Source of the DNA: Achromobacter piechaudii NBRC 102461
Lineage (GTDB): Bacteria; Pseudomonadota; Gammaproteobacteria; Burkholderiales; Burkholderiaceae_B
Direction: 5' to 3'
Assembly (NCBI RefSeq): GCF_001571245.1
Contig: NZ_BCTK01000012.1
Span: 186,001 to 250,000 of the forward strand
DNA length: 64,000 nt
Every line of letters starts with the position of its first letter. The stretch's first letter is position 1. Made by a program: the position numbers and the translations under genes. Positions 34,540-42,456 of the stretch are shown one piece after another. Under the pieces are notes generated by a model, which saw only the letters and a list, made by a program, of their open reading frames with translations, searched no databases and had not been told where the DNA came from.

Positions 34540-35139
34540 CTACAACGACTCCAGGCGATTGGGGTCGAATGGCCATTGATGGATCTTGTTTTCGGTGCAC
34601 TGAACGACGATCTTGCTGCGCTGGCTTCTGCCGATATCGTTGAGCTTGATGTCGGCATTACATACCGGGCAGCTTCCGCCTATCGTCGTGACATACACGC
34701 TACCCGACCGATCGGCTTCGACGTTGATCAGGTTCACCAATCGGACGAAGCGCCTTTTGAGCAGGCTACGCCCAACAGAAAATGCGATCGCGCTGGGAAT
34801 GACGAACCAGAACCACCACACGCCCCACTTGAAGGCGACTTCACCAACAGTCATCGCCAGCCCGGCCAGGCCAAACGCGGCCAACCACCAACGCTTCAAT
34901 GGCCGGCCGCCCAATGCAATCGGAATGACGTCCGTGCGAACCAGCGTCGGCCGATCCCAGCCGCCCTCTTTGGAGAGCGGCTTTTTATATTCCGGGGCAA
35001 GCGGCTTGCTCTCGGTGCCGAAACCGAACGGAGTCGGCGGCGCCTTTGTTTCGCTGGAAATGCCGGAGAGGGTCTTGGTGCATTCGTCGCAAAGACGGCC
35101 ACGACCGCGATGCGCCGCCCCACAAGTTTCACAGTGCAC
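34540..35139 (-). CDS. Zinc-ribbon membrane protein of unknown function
   Basis: 199 aa. An N-terminal zinc ribbon (CETCGAAHRGRGRLCDEC, residues 3-20) is followed by a Pro-rich linker. Two membrane helices lie at about 86-125 (WWLAAFGLAGLAMTV and WGVWWFWFVIPSAIAFSVG). A C-terminal domain has a further CPVC pair (IGGSCPVCNADIKLND). A GTG start is used (GAGG 9 bp upstream). Function unknown; the layout is like small membrane sensors with zinc-ribbon heads. It lies at the edge of the lower-GC accessory region. Confidence 0.7.
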   Translation of the reverse strand: MHCETCGAAHRGRGRLCDECTKTLSGISSETKAPPTPFGFGTESKPLAPEYKKPLSKEGGWDRPTLVRTDVIPIALGGRPLKRWWLAAFGLAGLAMTVGEVAFKWGVWWFWFVIPSAIAFSVGRSLLKRRFVRLVNLINVEADRSGSVYVTTIGGSCPVCNADIKLNDIGRSQRSKIVVQCTENKIHQWPFDPNRLESL

Positions 35140-35474
35140 GCGCGCTACCTCGTGAATGATGACGACGGGCGAAAGGATACATCTGATTGGCGGCTGGCGC
35201 GTGCGGGCTTGGGAAGGCGCAGGCCTTGAATTGAAGGCGCGGTATGCCGGCCAAGTTTTCTTCTGGCTAGAAATAATAAATGCGCGATATTAACCACGCA
35301 CTTGCCGGTGACGACTGCGTCACGGATTGGTTTGATATCGCAGTGTATATTCGGCAACTTCGCCTTCCGGCAGCGTATTCAGATCAACGCTTGCACACGA
35401 ACACGGGGCGCTGAAATCTCCGTGCCATTTCGTTCCAATGCGCATCGACATTCCTAAAACTAGAAGAGACACTC
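35140..35474. other. Intergenic region at the edge of the accessory island
   Basis: 335 bp, relatively AT-rich compared with the rest of the window, between the zinc-ribbon membrane gene (leftward) and the Ltp-like gene (rightward). It must hold two divergent promoters. I found no ORF with coding character, no strong hairpin and no recognisable regulatory palindrome. Confidence 0.4.
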
Positions 35475-35867
35475 ATGAACAAAGCACTGTCGCACCTCGG
35501 CACCGCCCTTATTGCATTGGCCGTCTTGGGAGCCGCTCCCGCAGCGGCTCAAAGCCTTACGATGCCCCAAAAAAATGCGGTTCGCTCGGCGCAGCAGTAC
35601 CTCAGCATGCAGGGTTTCTCTCGTGACGGGTTGATTGAACAACTGTCGTCCGATTTTGGCGACGGCTACAGCGTCGCAGATGCGACCGTGGCGGTGGATA
35701 GCCTCAAGGCAGACTGGAACAAGCAGGCCGAAAGATCGGCGAAACAATACGTCAGCATGATGGGATTTTCGTGTAAAGGTTTGATCGAACAGCTCTCGTC
35801 GAGCGTCAGTGATAAATACACTCACAGTCAGGCAACCCATGGCGCGCGTGCGGCAGGCGCGTGCTGA
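35475..35867 (+). CDS. Exported protein with two Ltp-like repeats
   Basis: 130 aa. Signal peptide residues 1-25, cleavage after AAA; no lipobox. The mature part is two copies of about 40 residues: SAQQYLSMQGFSRDGLIEQL and SAKQYVSMMGFSCKGLIEQL, each followed by a second helix. This is the Ltp-type (PF07553) helix-turn-helix-like repeat, known from the superinfection-exclusion lipoprotein of streptococcal phage TP-J34 and from many envelope proteins. The second copy is shortened at its end and carries a Cys. A GAGAC ribosome site precedes the ATG. Superinfection exclusion is a hypothesis; a housekeeping envelope role is possible. Confidence 0.78.
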   Translation: MNKALSHLGTALIALAVLGAAPAAAQSLTMPQKNAVRSAQQYLSMQGFSRDGLIEQLSSDFGDGYSVADATVAVDSLKADWNKQAERSAKQYVSMMGFSCKGLIEQLSSSVSDKYTHSQATHGARAAGAC

Positions 35868-35944
35868 GGACGCAAAGGATTTTTTGACGCCCCAATCCGG
35901 CTTGCAACGATTGCCTGAAACCCTATTTTCCAGACTGACTCGAA

Positions 35945-37027
35945 ATGCCCATTAATCACTCCATCTGGCTTGTCGGCGAACAGCCGGCATTGTTATCTCG
36001 TACCCGGCTCGCTAGCGAACAGCAGCTTGAAGAAATGATCCTCCAGGATGCCAGGATCTTATCCAACGATTGGATGCTGATCGGTCGTCAGGAAGCCACT
36101 GCGCACGGAGGTCGCATCGACTTACTGGCCATCGCACCTGATGGATCGCTGGTACTCATCGAGCTGAAACGGAATCGAACGCCGCGTGAAATCGTGGCGC
36201 AAGCGCTGGACTACGCATCCTGGGTCGAAGAGCTCACGCCGGACCGCGTCGCTCAGATCTATCAACGTTTCTCCGACGGCAAGGCGTTGGATGAAGCCTT
36301 CCAGCAGAGGTTTGGCGTTGAATTGGATGATGAGACACTGAACCAGTCCCATCAGATCATCATCGTGGCCGCGGAGTTGGATCCGGCAACCGAACGCATC
36401 ATCAGCTATCTGAACGCCCGCGACATTGCGATAAACGCTGTCTTCTTTCAGGTTTTCGCGCATGGCGACGACAAGTTGTTAAGTCGTGCATGGCTTATTG
36501 ACCCGAGCGAAACGCAGGCGAACGTTGCCTCTACGGCTGCCGCAAATGGCGAAAAAGAGCCTTGGAACGGCGAGTTCTATGTCTCTTACGGGAACAGGGA
36601 TTGGGAAGACGCGCGCCGATTCGGCTTTATCAGTGGCGGTGGCGGTAGCTGGTATAGCCAGACCTTGAAACTGCTGTCTCCCGGCGATCGAGTCTGGGTC
36701 AAGATTCCGAAAAAGGGTTATGTCGGGGTCGGCACCGTGGTGGAACCGGTGCAATCGATCAATGACTTCAATGTTCAAACCGAAACAGGGGAAGAACCTG
36801 CCTTGCACGTTCTCAAAGATGCCGACAAATACGGCGTAAGGGCGAGCGACCCTGATCGCGCTGAGTACTTCGTGCGGGTGAAGTGGCTGCACACCGTCTC
36901 GGAGAGCGAGGCGATAAATGAAGTCGGACTTTTCGGAAATCAAAATACTGTTTGTCAGCCGACAACGCCAAAATGGCGGCACACGGTCGATCGTCTGAAG
37001 CGCAGCTTTCACAACTGGGCGTCTTGA
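35945..37027 (+). CDS. DUF91/NucS-type nuclease-like protein
   Basis: 360 aa. Residues about 25-100 form a PD-(D/E)xK nuclease-like core: GGRIDLLAIAPDGSLVLIELKR has D59 and E73-L-K75, preceded by E30 and Q49-E50, the pattern of NucS/DUF91 endonucleases. A second module from about 205 (WNGEFYVSYGNRDWEDARRFGFISGGG ... YVGVGTVVEPV) is a beta-rich domain of the EVE/PUA-like kind that may bind nucleic acid. It is 77 bp after the Ltp-like gene. The combination suggests DNA or RNA cleavage. Base composition is lower in GC than the flanks, as expected for transferred DNA. Confidence 0.75.
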   Translation: MPINHSIWLVGEQPALLSRTRLASEQQLEEMILQDARILSNDWMLIGRQEATAHGGRIDLLAIAPDGSLVLIELKRNRTPREIVAQALDYASWVEELTPDRVAQIYQRFSDGKALDEAFQQRFGVELDDETLNQSHQIIIVAAELDPATERIISYLNARDIAINAVFFQVFAHGDDKLLSRAWLIDPSETQANVASTAAANGEKEPWNGEFYVSYGNRDWEDARRFGFISGGGGSWYSQTLKLLSPGDRVWVKIPKKGYVGVGTVVEPVQSINDFNVQTETGEEPALHVLKDADKYGVRASDPDRAEYFVRVKWLHTVSESEAINEVGLFGNQNTVCQPTTPKWRHTVDRLKRSFHNWAS

Positions 37028-37058
37028 TCGACCTCGACGATCAAAGTCCAATCATCAT

Positions 37059-37391
37059 TTACTGCATTGACGCGGGCGCGTTGCAGCATGAACAGTCGGG
37101 GCCTACGTCACGGCCTGCTGTTCGAGCCTGTTCGAGCATCACTTCGGTCAACGTACCGAAGTGGTCGCACAAGCTTTGCACCCCGCCCATCAACGCCGCA
37201 ACCGTCCAGGCGTCCAACGGTTGCTCCCCGGTTGCGGCGGGTTCAAATGCGCTATTGCCGACCAAGCGTGCGATAGCCTCAATGGCATGGCGGGTACGAT
37301 CGATGTGGTGCAGGTGCGCGAGCGGAATGACGCCCAACTCGGGGTCGGTCTCGATAGACCAGGGATTCTGGGTGAGAGGGTGCGATTGCAT
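37059..37391 (-). CDS. Small protein of unknown function behind a structured leader
   Basis: 110 aa, all-helical in appearance (TRHAIEAIARLVGNSAF, LDAWTVAALMGGVQSLCDHFGTLTEVMLEQA), ending in a Cys-rich CSCC. It resembles in length and layout the small DUF3077/DUF6124-type proteins of pseudomonads, but I cannot assign it. GGAGCAAGC before the ATG is a good ribosome site. The mRNA leader upstream (37413-37519) has mutually exclusive stems, so expression may be controlled by RNA. Confidence 0.62.
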   Translation of the reverse strand: MQSHPLTQNPWSIETDPELGVIPLAHLHHIDRTRHAIEAIARLVGNSAFEPAATGEQPLDAWTVAALMGGVQSLCDHFGTLTEVMLEQARTAGRDVGPDCSCCNAPASMQ

Positions 37392-37412
37392 GCTTGCTCC
37401 AAAGACGAGTCA

Positions 37413-37519
37413 GCCCGCATCCCACTTCCAAATGGGGTGGGCGGGCACGAGACAAGGTTGGAAGACCGGTGTCTTTGGAAACCGGCGTGCGCGAACGCAC
37501 CCTCGCCAAGGCCCGCCCA
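37413..37519 (-). promoter_or_regulatory. Candidate structured leader RNA (cis-regulatory)
   Basis: Read on the minus strand. TGGGCGGGC (37519-37511) can pair with GCCCGCCCA (37446-37438), closing a 9-bp stem. Inside are GTGCG TTCG CGCAC (37500-37487) and CCGGT ... ACCGG (37485-37466). The latter overlaps a competing hairpin, AAGAC accg GTCTT. The GCCCGCCCA segment can instead pair downstream with GTGGG/CGGGC (37425-37413), a 5+5-bp stem. That second stem ends 12 nt before the ribosome site of the small gene. This either/or layout suggests a riboswitch-like or attenuation element. The rest of the 333-bp gap up to 37724 holds nothing else I can name. Confidence 0.5.
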
Positions 37520-37724
37520 TAGGGACGTGCAAAGGCGCGCAGACGTGAAAATGCCGCTTGCGCGGCGATCGTCCGCCAAAGACATTGCCGGCTTCCATTC
37601 CGGACTACCGTTGGTGCGGTAGTGGCGCGAGTATAGGGCAAGAGTTGACATAAACGGAGACCTATTCCCCATGCGTAGAGCCTCGGTCTTGGGAGGAATA
37701 CGGTCAGAGATAGCGCGGCAGTTT

Positions 37725-38327
37725 TCAACTGCGGGCAAAAGCGAGCAGCAAAGGGTAGTCACCCCGGTCCGCCGCACGCAGCGCATTCAGATAGCGGGTG
37801 CGTGCTTCGGATGCGTTCACCAGGTTTCCACCGCCCCCCCACGAAAACGGCAACTGCCCAAGACTACGGAGCAGGGCATCGGCCATCATTCGGGCATGCC
37901 GTCCGTTGCCGTTGGGGAACGGATGAATCCAAACCAGGTCCCGATGAAAGCGGGCGGCGATTTCATCGGGATGAAACGTTTGATGTTCGATTCCCCAGCG
38001 CGTGTTCGCAAGCAGTTGAGCAAGCCGTGTGCTTACCTGCGTCCAGTCGCAACCTATGTTCTTGTCAGACTGGCGAAATGTGCCAGCCCAGGCCCAAGTC
38101 TGATCGAACATTTTTAAGTGAAGCGTCCGGCAGAATCCCTCGGTAAGAACGTCCTGCGAACGAACCCGCTTCAACCAACGCACCGCTCGCAAGAGATTCT
38201 CTTGCTCCCAATCATTCAAATCGCCTTTAGTGCTCAAGTGCTCGGGGATAAGGCCCGCGCGTTCATCGGGATCGAGCGGTGTCTGTCCATCCTGTTCGTC
38301 GAGTTCTAGCGCCATAGATCGGACCAT
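37725..38327 (-). CDS. Fic-domain protein, mobile mystery protein B
   Basis: 200 aa. The Fic core motif HPFPNGNGRHAR at 135-146 is complete (catalytic His 135, phosphate-binding GNGR), so AMP transfer to a protein target is possible. The N-terminal part (TPLDPDERAGLIPEHLSTKGDLNDWEQENLLRA) is typical of mobile mystery protein B. It overlaps the end of the partner A gene by 22 bp (start at 38327; ATG at 38315 is an alternative), so translation is coupled. Fic enzymes of this class act like toxins with a nearby HTH partner. Confidence 0.85.
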   Translation of the reverse strand: MVRSMALELDEQDGQTPLDPDERAGLIPEHLSTKGDLNDWEQENLLRAVRWLKRVRSQDVLTEGFCRTLHLKMFDQTWAWAGTFRQSDKNIGCDWTQVSTRLAQLLANTRWGIEHQTFHPDEIAARFHRDLVWIHPFPNGNGRHARMMADALLRSLGQLPFSWGGGGNLVNASEARTRYLNALRAADRGDYPLLLAFARS

Positions 38328-38767
38328 CGGCCACGCAGCAGCTCCTCCGTCCGTCGCTCGACCTGTTTGCGTAGACGCGCATCCGTGGGACGCTGATCTT
38401 CAAGGCTCATTGTGTGCGCAACGCCACTGACCTCTTCAAGCGCGATGGCGCGAGCGCGCTCTTGAATCACGTCGGTGAGCGGTTTGCGCGGCACCAAGGC
38501 ATAGACGAGTTCGCAGTCAAGGCCGTCCGCAAGCTTGCGAAGGTTTCCCAGCGTGATGCGCTCGTCCGCTTCCGCCTGTTCTGCCTTGTGCAAAGTGGGC
38601 GCAGCAATGCCCAGCCGCTGGGCCTGCTGCCGTTGATTCAGGCCCAGGGATTCGCGGATCAATTTCAACCAACCATGCGCAGGCGTCTTTTGTGTCAGCA
38701 GAGCGGCATAGCGCGCCAGCGTTGCCTGCAATTGTTCTAAGCGCAGTTGATTAAGTTCGGGAGACAT
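38306..38767 (-). CDS. Mobile mystery protein A (HTH regulator)
   Basis: 153 aa. An XRE-type helix-turn-helix (GWLKLIRESLGLNQRQQAQRLGIAAPTLHKAEQAE, about 32-66) is followed by ITLGNLRKLADGLDCELVYALVPRKPL and VAHTMSLEDQRP, the features of mobile mystery protein A. It precedes the Fic gene and ends inside it. Together they resemble a toxin-antitoxin operon in which A represses the promoter, consistent with the palindromes directly upstream of the ATG. The start at 38767 is preferred because it matches the family and the operator begins at the next base. Confidence 0.85.
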   Translation of the reverse strand: MSPELNQLRLEQLQATLARYAALLTQKTPAHGWLKLIRESLGLNQRQQAQRLGIAAPTLHKAEQAEADERITLGNLRKLADGLDCELVYALVPRKPLTDVIQERARAIALEEVSGVAHTMSLEDQRPTDARLRKQVERRTEELLRGRWSDLWR

Positions 38768-38845
38768 TATTAGCCTATAGGCTTGCACAGAGTGCATAAA
38801 TATTAGCCTATAGTGCAGCAAACAACCAGTTTCTGCTGCACTATA
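38768..38845. promoter_or_regulatory. Operator cluster of the mobile mystery A/B operon
   Basis: TATTAGCCTATAG occurs twice, at 38768-38780 and 38801-38813, 33 bp apart (about three helical turns). The first is part of the perfect palindrome AGCCTATAGGCT (38772-38783). A further perfect inverted repeat has 12-bp arms, TATAGTGCAGCA (38809-38820) and TGCTGCACTATA (38834-38845). The first site touches the start codon of gene A, so binding there would block its own expression. Confidence 0.7.
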
Positions 38846-38886
38846 AGGCAGCAGAAATGTGCTTCCGCCCTGCCACGGCGCGCACA

Positions 38887-38922
38887 AAAGCCAAGGGCCG
38901 CCTCTCTGCGGCCCTTGGCTTT
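38887..38922 (-). terminator. Intrinsic terminator of argD
   Basis: AAAGCCAAGGGCCGC and GCGGCCCTTGGCTTT form a 15-bp perfect stem with a 6-nt loop. It lies 19 bp after the argD stop on the minus strand. Only a short T-run (TTTTG) follows on the minus strand; the stem is exceptionally strong. Confidence 0.88.
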
Positions 38923-38940
38923 ACCTCACCATCCGATCAA

Positions 38941-40134
38941 TCAGGCCTTGCGAACCTGGGCGATCAGCGCATCCAGTTGCTTCAGCATCAGGTCGATTTC
39001 TTCGGCCGTGACGTTCAGCGCCGGCATGAAGCGCAGCAGGTTGGGGCGCGGGGCGTTCAGCAGCAGGCCCTGCGGGTTTTGATTGCGGGCGGCTTCGACG
39101 ATGGCCGGGCCGTCGTCGCGGTCCATGATCAGGGCGCGCAACAGGCCCAGGCCGCGTTCGCCCTTCATGCCGTACTTGGCCGACAGCGCCAGCAGGCCTT
39201 CGGACAATTGCTTGGCGCGCGCGTTGACGGCGTCCATGAAGCCCGGGGCTGCCAGGGCGTCGAACACGGCCACGCCCACCGCGGTGGTCAGCGGGTTGCC
39301 GTTATACGTGCCGCCCTGGTCGCCGTGCGAGAACACGCAGGCGTCCTGACGCGCCAGCAGCGCGGCCAGCGGCACGCCGCCGCCGATGCCCTTGGCCAGC
39401 GTCATGATGTCCGGCGTGACGTCGGAATGTTGGTAGGCAAACATCTTGCCGGTGCGGCCCATGCCCGTCTGTACTTCGTCGACGATCAAGAGCAGCTGGT
39501 TTTCGTCGGCGAGCTTGCGCAGGCCTTGCATGAACTCCTTGGTGGCGGGGATGACACCGCCTTCGCCTTGCACCGGTTCCAGCATGATGGCGACGGTCTT
39601 GTCATCGATCAGCTTCTTCACGGATTCCAGGTCGTTCAATTCGGCCTTGGGGAAGCCTTCGACTTGCGGCGCGAACATCTTGTCCCAGCCCGGCTTGCCC
39701 GATGCGGACATCGTGGCCAGCGTGCGGCCGTGGAAGCCGTGGTTCATCGTGATGATCTTGTAGGCGCCGTTCTTCTTGACTTGGCCCCACTTGCGCGCCA
39801 GCTTGATGGCGCCTTCGTTGGCTTCGCCGCCGCTGTTGGCGAAGAAGACGCGGTCAAAGCAGGACGCGCCGGTCAGGCGTTGGGCCAGCTCGATCGAGGG
39901 GATATTGTAGAACGCCGGCGAGGGGTTCATCAGCTTTTGCGACTGTTCGACCAGCGCGCGCTGCATTTCCGGAGCCGAGTGGCCCAGGGTGTTCACCGCC
40001 CAGCCTTGCACGAAATCCAGGTATCGCTTGCCCGCGTGATCCTCCAGCCAGGATCCCTTGCCGCTGACGAACACGAGGTCCGGGCGGGAAGTGATATCCA
40101 TGAGGGTGTTGACGTTGAACTGGCTGAATTCCAT
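38941..40134 (-). CDS. argD: Acetylornithine transaminase
   Basis: PLP-dependent class III aminotransferase of arginine biosynthesis (N-acetylornithine to N-acetylglutamate semialdehyde); 397 aa. PLP/cofactor elements: FFANSGGEANEGAIKLARKW, NHGFHGRTLATMSASGK, VDEVQTGMGRTGKMFAYQ and MTLAKGIGGGVP with the Schiff-base lysine, then HGDQGGTYNGNPLTTAV. The start MEFSQFNVNTLMDITSRPD follows CAGGAACCGCC; an upstream in-frame start would add 17 non-conserved residues. Ornithine or succinylornithine activity is possible, as the family is promiscuous. Confidence 0.9.
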   Translation of the reverse strand: MEFSQFNVNTLMDITSRPDLVFVSGKGSWLEDHAGKRYLDFVQGWAVNTLGHSAPEMQRALVEQSQKLMNPSPAFYNIPSIELAQRLTGASCFDRVFFANSGGEANEGAIKLARKWGQVKKNGAYKIITMNHGFHGRTLATMSASGKPGWDKMFAPQVEGFPKAELNDLESVKKLIDDKTVAIMLEPVQGEGGVIPATKEFMQGLRKLADENQLLLIVDEVQTGMGRTGKMFAYQHSDVTPDIMTLAKGIGGGVPLAALLARQDACVFSHGDQGGTYNGNPLTTAVGVAVFDALAAPGFMDAVNARAKQLSEGLLALSAKYGMKGERGLGLLRALIMDRDDGPAIVEAARNQNPQGLLLNAPRPNLLRFMPALNVTAEEIDLMLKQLDALIAQVRKA

Positions 40135-40353
40135 GGCGGTTCCTGCGGGGTGTATGGACTGCGGTGAAGGAGGAACTTCGCGCACTGCGCGCGAAAAGGC
40201 AAATGTAGCACCGACAGAGGGATGCTATCGTGACGCACCCCCCGCCGAATCGCCCCGGGCCGCCTCACAAGGGCCGCCGTGTCGGGCGCTCTATTTTATG
40301 AGAAGAGGCGCGCCGTTCGCGCGCAGCCGCTTGTCGCTTTTTACTGACCAATC

Positions 40354-41319
40354 ATGAAACGTATTCTTTCCAGTCTTGCCGCCGGCCTGGCGCTGGCGGC
40401 GGCCGGCGCGCCAGTGCACGCCGAGTATCCCGAACGCCCCATCCGCCTGATCGTGCCATTCCCGCCCGGACAGGCGACCGACATCTTTGCCCGCGCGCTG
40501 GCCGAAAAGCTGGGCGCTGCCGTGAAGCAGCCGATCGTCGTGGAAAACCGCGCCGGCGCAGGCAGCAACATCGGTATGGAGCAGGCCTCGCGCGCCACGC
40601 CCGACGGCTACACGCTGGTCATCGCGGGCAGCGCGGCGGCGGTCAACCAGACGCTGTACAAGACCATCAACTACAGCCTGACCAAGGATTTCGCGCCGGT
40701 GTCGGGCGTGTTCTCGGTGCCGCTGATGTTCCTGGCCACTCCCGCTTCGGGCATCACGTCGCTGAACCAGCTGGTGACGCAGGCGCGCGCCAATCCGGGC
40801 GAACTGGCTTACGCCAGCGCCGGCATCGGCGGCACGCAGCATCTGTCCGCCGAAATGTTCAAGGCGGCGGCCAACATCGATATCCGGCACATCCCGTACA
40901 AGGGCAGCGGCCCGGCGCAGGCGGACTTCCTGGGGCACCAGGTGCCGCTGATGGTCGACTCCGTCACGGCGGGCCTGCCGCACGTGCAGAACAAGAAGGC
41001 CGTGGCGCTGGCCGTCACGACCGCCAAGCGTCTGCCGCAGTTGCCGGACGTGCCGACGGTGGCTGAATCGGGCTACCCGGGCTTCGAGGCGATTGGCTGG
41101 GCCGCCGTGCTGGCCCCGCGCGACACGCCGCCTGAAGTCACCAACTACCTCAGCCGCCAGATCGGCGTGGCGCTGAACACGCCGGAAATGCAGAAATTCC
41201 TGCGTGACCGGGGTGCCGAGCCCATGCCGCTGACGCCGCAGGCGACCGGTGCGTTCATTGCCTCGGAAGTCACCAAGTGGGGCAGCGCGGTCAAGCAGTC
41301 GGGCGCGCAGGTGGACTGA
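40354..41319 (+). CDS. Bug/TctC-family periplasmic receptor
   Basis: 321 aa. Signal peptide [23 protein letters not shown], then [43 protein letters not shown] and [19 protein letters not shown] with [18 protein letters not shown], the conserved pattern of Bug proteins. It presents a carboxylate-type ligand to a tripartite transporter whose membrane genes are not in the window. Independent gene downstream of a 219-bp gap divergent from argD. Confidence 0.92.
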   Translation: MKRILSSLAAGLALAAAGAPVHAEYPERPIRLIVPFPPGQATDIFARALAEKLGAAVKQPIVVENRAGAGSNIGMEQASRATPDGYTLVIAGSAAAVNQTLYKTINYSLTKDFAPVSGVFSVPLMFLATPASGITSLNQLVTQARANPGELAYASAGIGGTQHLSAEMFKAAANIDIRHIPYKGSGPAQADFLGHQVPLMVDSVTAGLPHVQNKKAVALAVTTAKRLPQLPDVPTVAESGYPGFEAIGWAAVLAPRDTPPEVTNYLSRQIGVALNTPEMQKFLRDRGAEPMPLTPQATGAFIASEVTKWGSAVKQSGAQVD

Positions 41320-41361
41320 ATTCCGCCTCGAGCTTGAACGGCTCGCCGCACTTCGTCATGC

Positions 41362-41405
41362 CCAACCCCCGAAGATTGGATCTAGGTCCAACATTCGGGG
41401 GTTGG
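41362..41405. terminator. Long hairpin after the Bug gene
   Basis: CCAACCCCCGAA (41362-41373) and TTCGGGGGTTGG (41394-41405) form a 12-bp perfect stem; inside it TTGGA tctagg TCCAA forms a second, 5-bp hairpin. The tail TTCATTTT is only partly T-rich. Probably the terminator of the Bug gene, though the nested hairpin is unusual. Confidence 0.6.
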
Positions 41406-41494
41406 TTCATTTTGGGACGGCTTTTTCATGGGCGGCGCTCGCAATGCGCCCCGCCCAAACCGGTGCAATCCATGCCCGCTTGCGGCGCGTCTGC

Positions 41495-41511
41495 CGCACC
41501 AGAACGGGGCA
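41495..41511 (+). promoter_or_regulatory. NtrC-like binding site, weak
   Basis: CGCACC AGAAC GGGGCA compares with the NtrC consensus TGCACC-N5-GGTGCA at 10 of 12 positions. It lies about 65 bp upstream of the sigma-54 promoter, a distance suitable for an enhancer-binding protein. One site with two mismatches is not proof. Confidence 0.4.
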
Positions 41512-41563
41512 GAGCGTAACGGCCCGGTCGGCCGTTCCCCGCGCGATGCACCCCGCCCGGAAA

Positions 41564-41579
41564 TGGCACGGAACTTGCT
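41564..41579 (+). promoter_or_regulatory. Sigma-54 promoter of the polar amino acid ABC operon
   Basis: TGGCACGGAACTTGCT matches the sigma-54 consensus TGGCACG-N4-TTGCW exactly, with the GG (41565-41566) and GC (41577-41578) separated by 10 bp. It lies 77 bp upstream of the ATG of the binding protein, giving a leader of about 65 nt. Nitrogen-regulated amino acid uptake is commonly sigma-54-dependent, so the context is right. Confidence 0.8.
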
Positions 41580-41655
41580 TTTCCAGCTTTGTATACCGAA
41601 TCGGTGTGCAACGCGTCGGCCCGCCCCGGGCGATGCGCGCTCTGGAGAGTTCCTC

Positions 41656-42438
41656 ATGAACCGTAGAACCCTGCTGTTGTCCCTTTGCACCGCCGCCAGC
41701 CTGTTGGCCGCGCCGCTGACGCATGCCGACACCCTGGACGATATCGTCAAGGCCGGCGTCATCAAGATCGCCGTGCCGCAAGATTTTCCGCCATTCGGCT
41801 CGGTGGGCAGCGACATGAAGCCTCTGGGCTATGACATCGATACGGCGGCGCTGATCGCCAAGCAATTGGGCGTGAAGCTGGAACTGGTGCCGGTCACCAG
41901 CGCCAACCGCGTGCCTTACTTGCAGACCCGCAAGGTCGATCTGGTGATTTCCAGCCTGGGCAAGAATGCGGAACGCGAAAAGGCCATCGACTTTTCCGAC
42001 GCCTACGCGCCGTTCTTCAATGGCGTGTTCGGCCCGGCAGACCTGAAGGTGTCGTCGGCGGCGGATCTGGCGGGCAAGACCATCGGCGTGACGCGCGGTG
42101 CGGTGGAAGACATCGAGCTGTCCAAGATCGCGCCGGCCTCGGCCACGCTCAAGCGCTATGAAGACAACAACGGCACCATCACCGCCTTCCTGTCGGGCCA
42201 GGTGCCGATGATCGCCACGGGCAACGTGGTGGCCGCGGCCATCCTGGCGCGCAACCCGCCCAAGAAGCCGGAAACGAAATTCCTCATCAAGAATTCGCCG
42301 TGCTACATCGGCATGAACAAGGACGAGCCCAAGCTGCGCGCCAAGGTCAACGACATTCTTGCGGCTGCCAAGCACGATGGATCGCTGTCGGCGATTTCGC
42401 AGAAGTGGCTGGGAGCCCCGCTGCCCAAGGACCTGTAA
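41656..42438 (+). CDS. Polar amino acid ABC importer binding protein
   Basis: 260 aa periplasmic protein of family 3 (GlnH/HisJ-like). Signal peptide MNRRTLLLSLCTAASLLAAPLTHA. Diagnostic segments: VIKIAVPQDFPPFGSVGSDM, GYDIDTAALIAKQLGVKLELV, QTRKVDLVISSLGKNAEREKAIDFS and AGKTIGVTRGAVEDIEL. It starts a four-gene operon (binding protein, two permeases, ATPase) driven by a sigma-54 promoter. Ligand unresolved; an amino acid or dicarboxylic amino acid is likely. Confidence 0.9.
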   Translation: MNRRTLLLSLCTAASLLAAPLTHADTLDDIVKAGVIKIAVPQDFPPFGSVGSDMKPLGYDIDTAALIAKQLGVKLELVPVTSANRVPYLQTRKVDLVISSLGKNAEREKAIDFSDAYAPFFNGVFGPADLKVSSAADLAGKTIGVTRGAVEDIELSKIAPASATLKRYEDNNGTITAFLSGQVPMIATGNVVAAAILARNPPKKPETKFLIKNSPCYIGMNKDEPKLRAKVNDILAAAKHDGSLSAISQKWLGAPLPKDL

Positions 42439-42456
42439 GTTCCGACGGCGGCCATC

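Noticed and set aside
41445-41467. TGCGCC ... GGTGCA upstream of the amino acid importer as an NtrC site
   Set aside because: Half-sites are 11 bp apart; NtrC needs 5.
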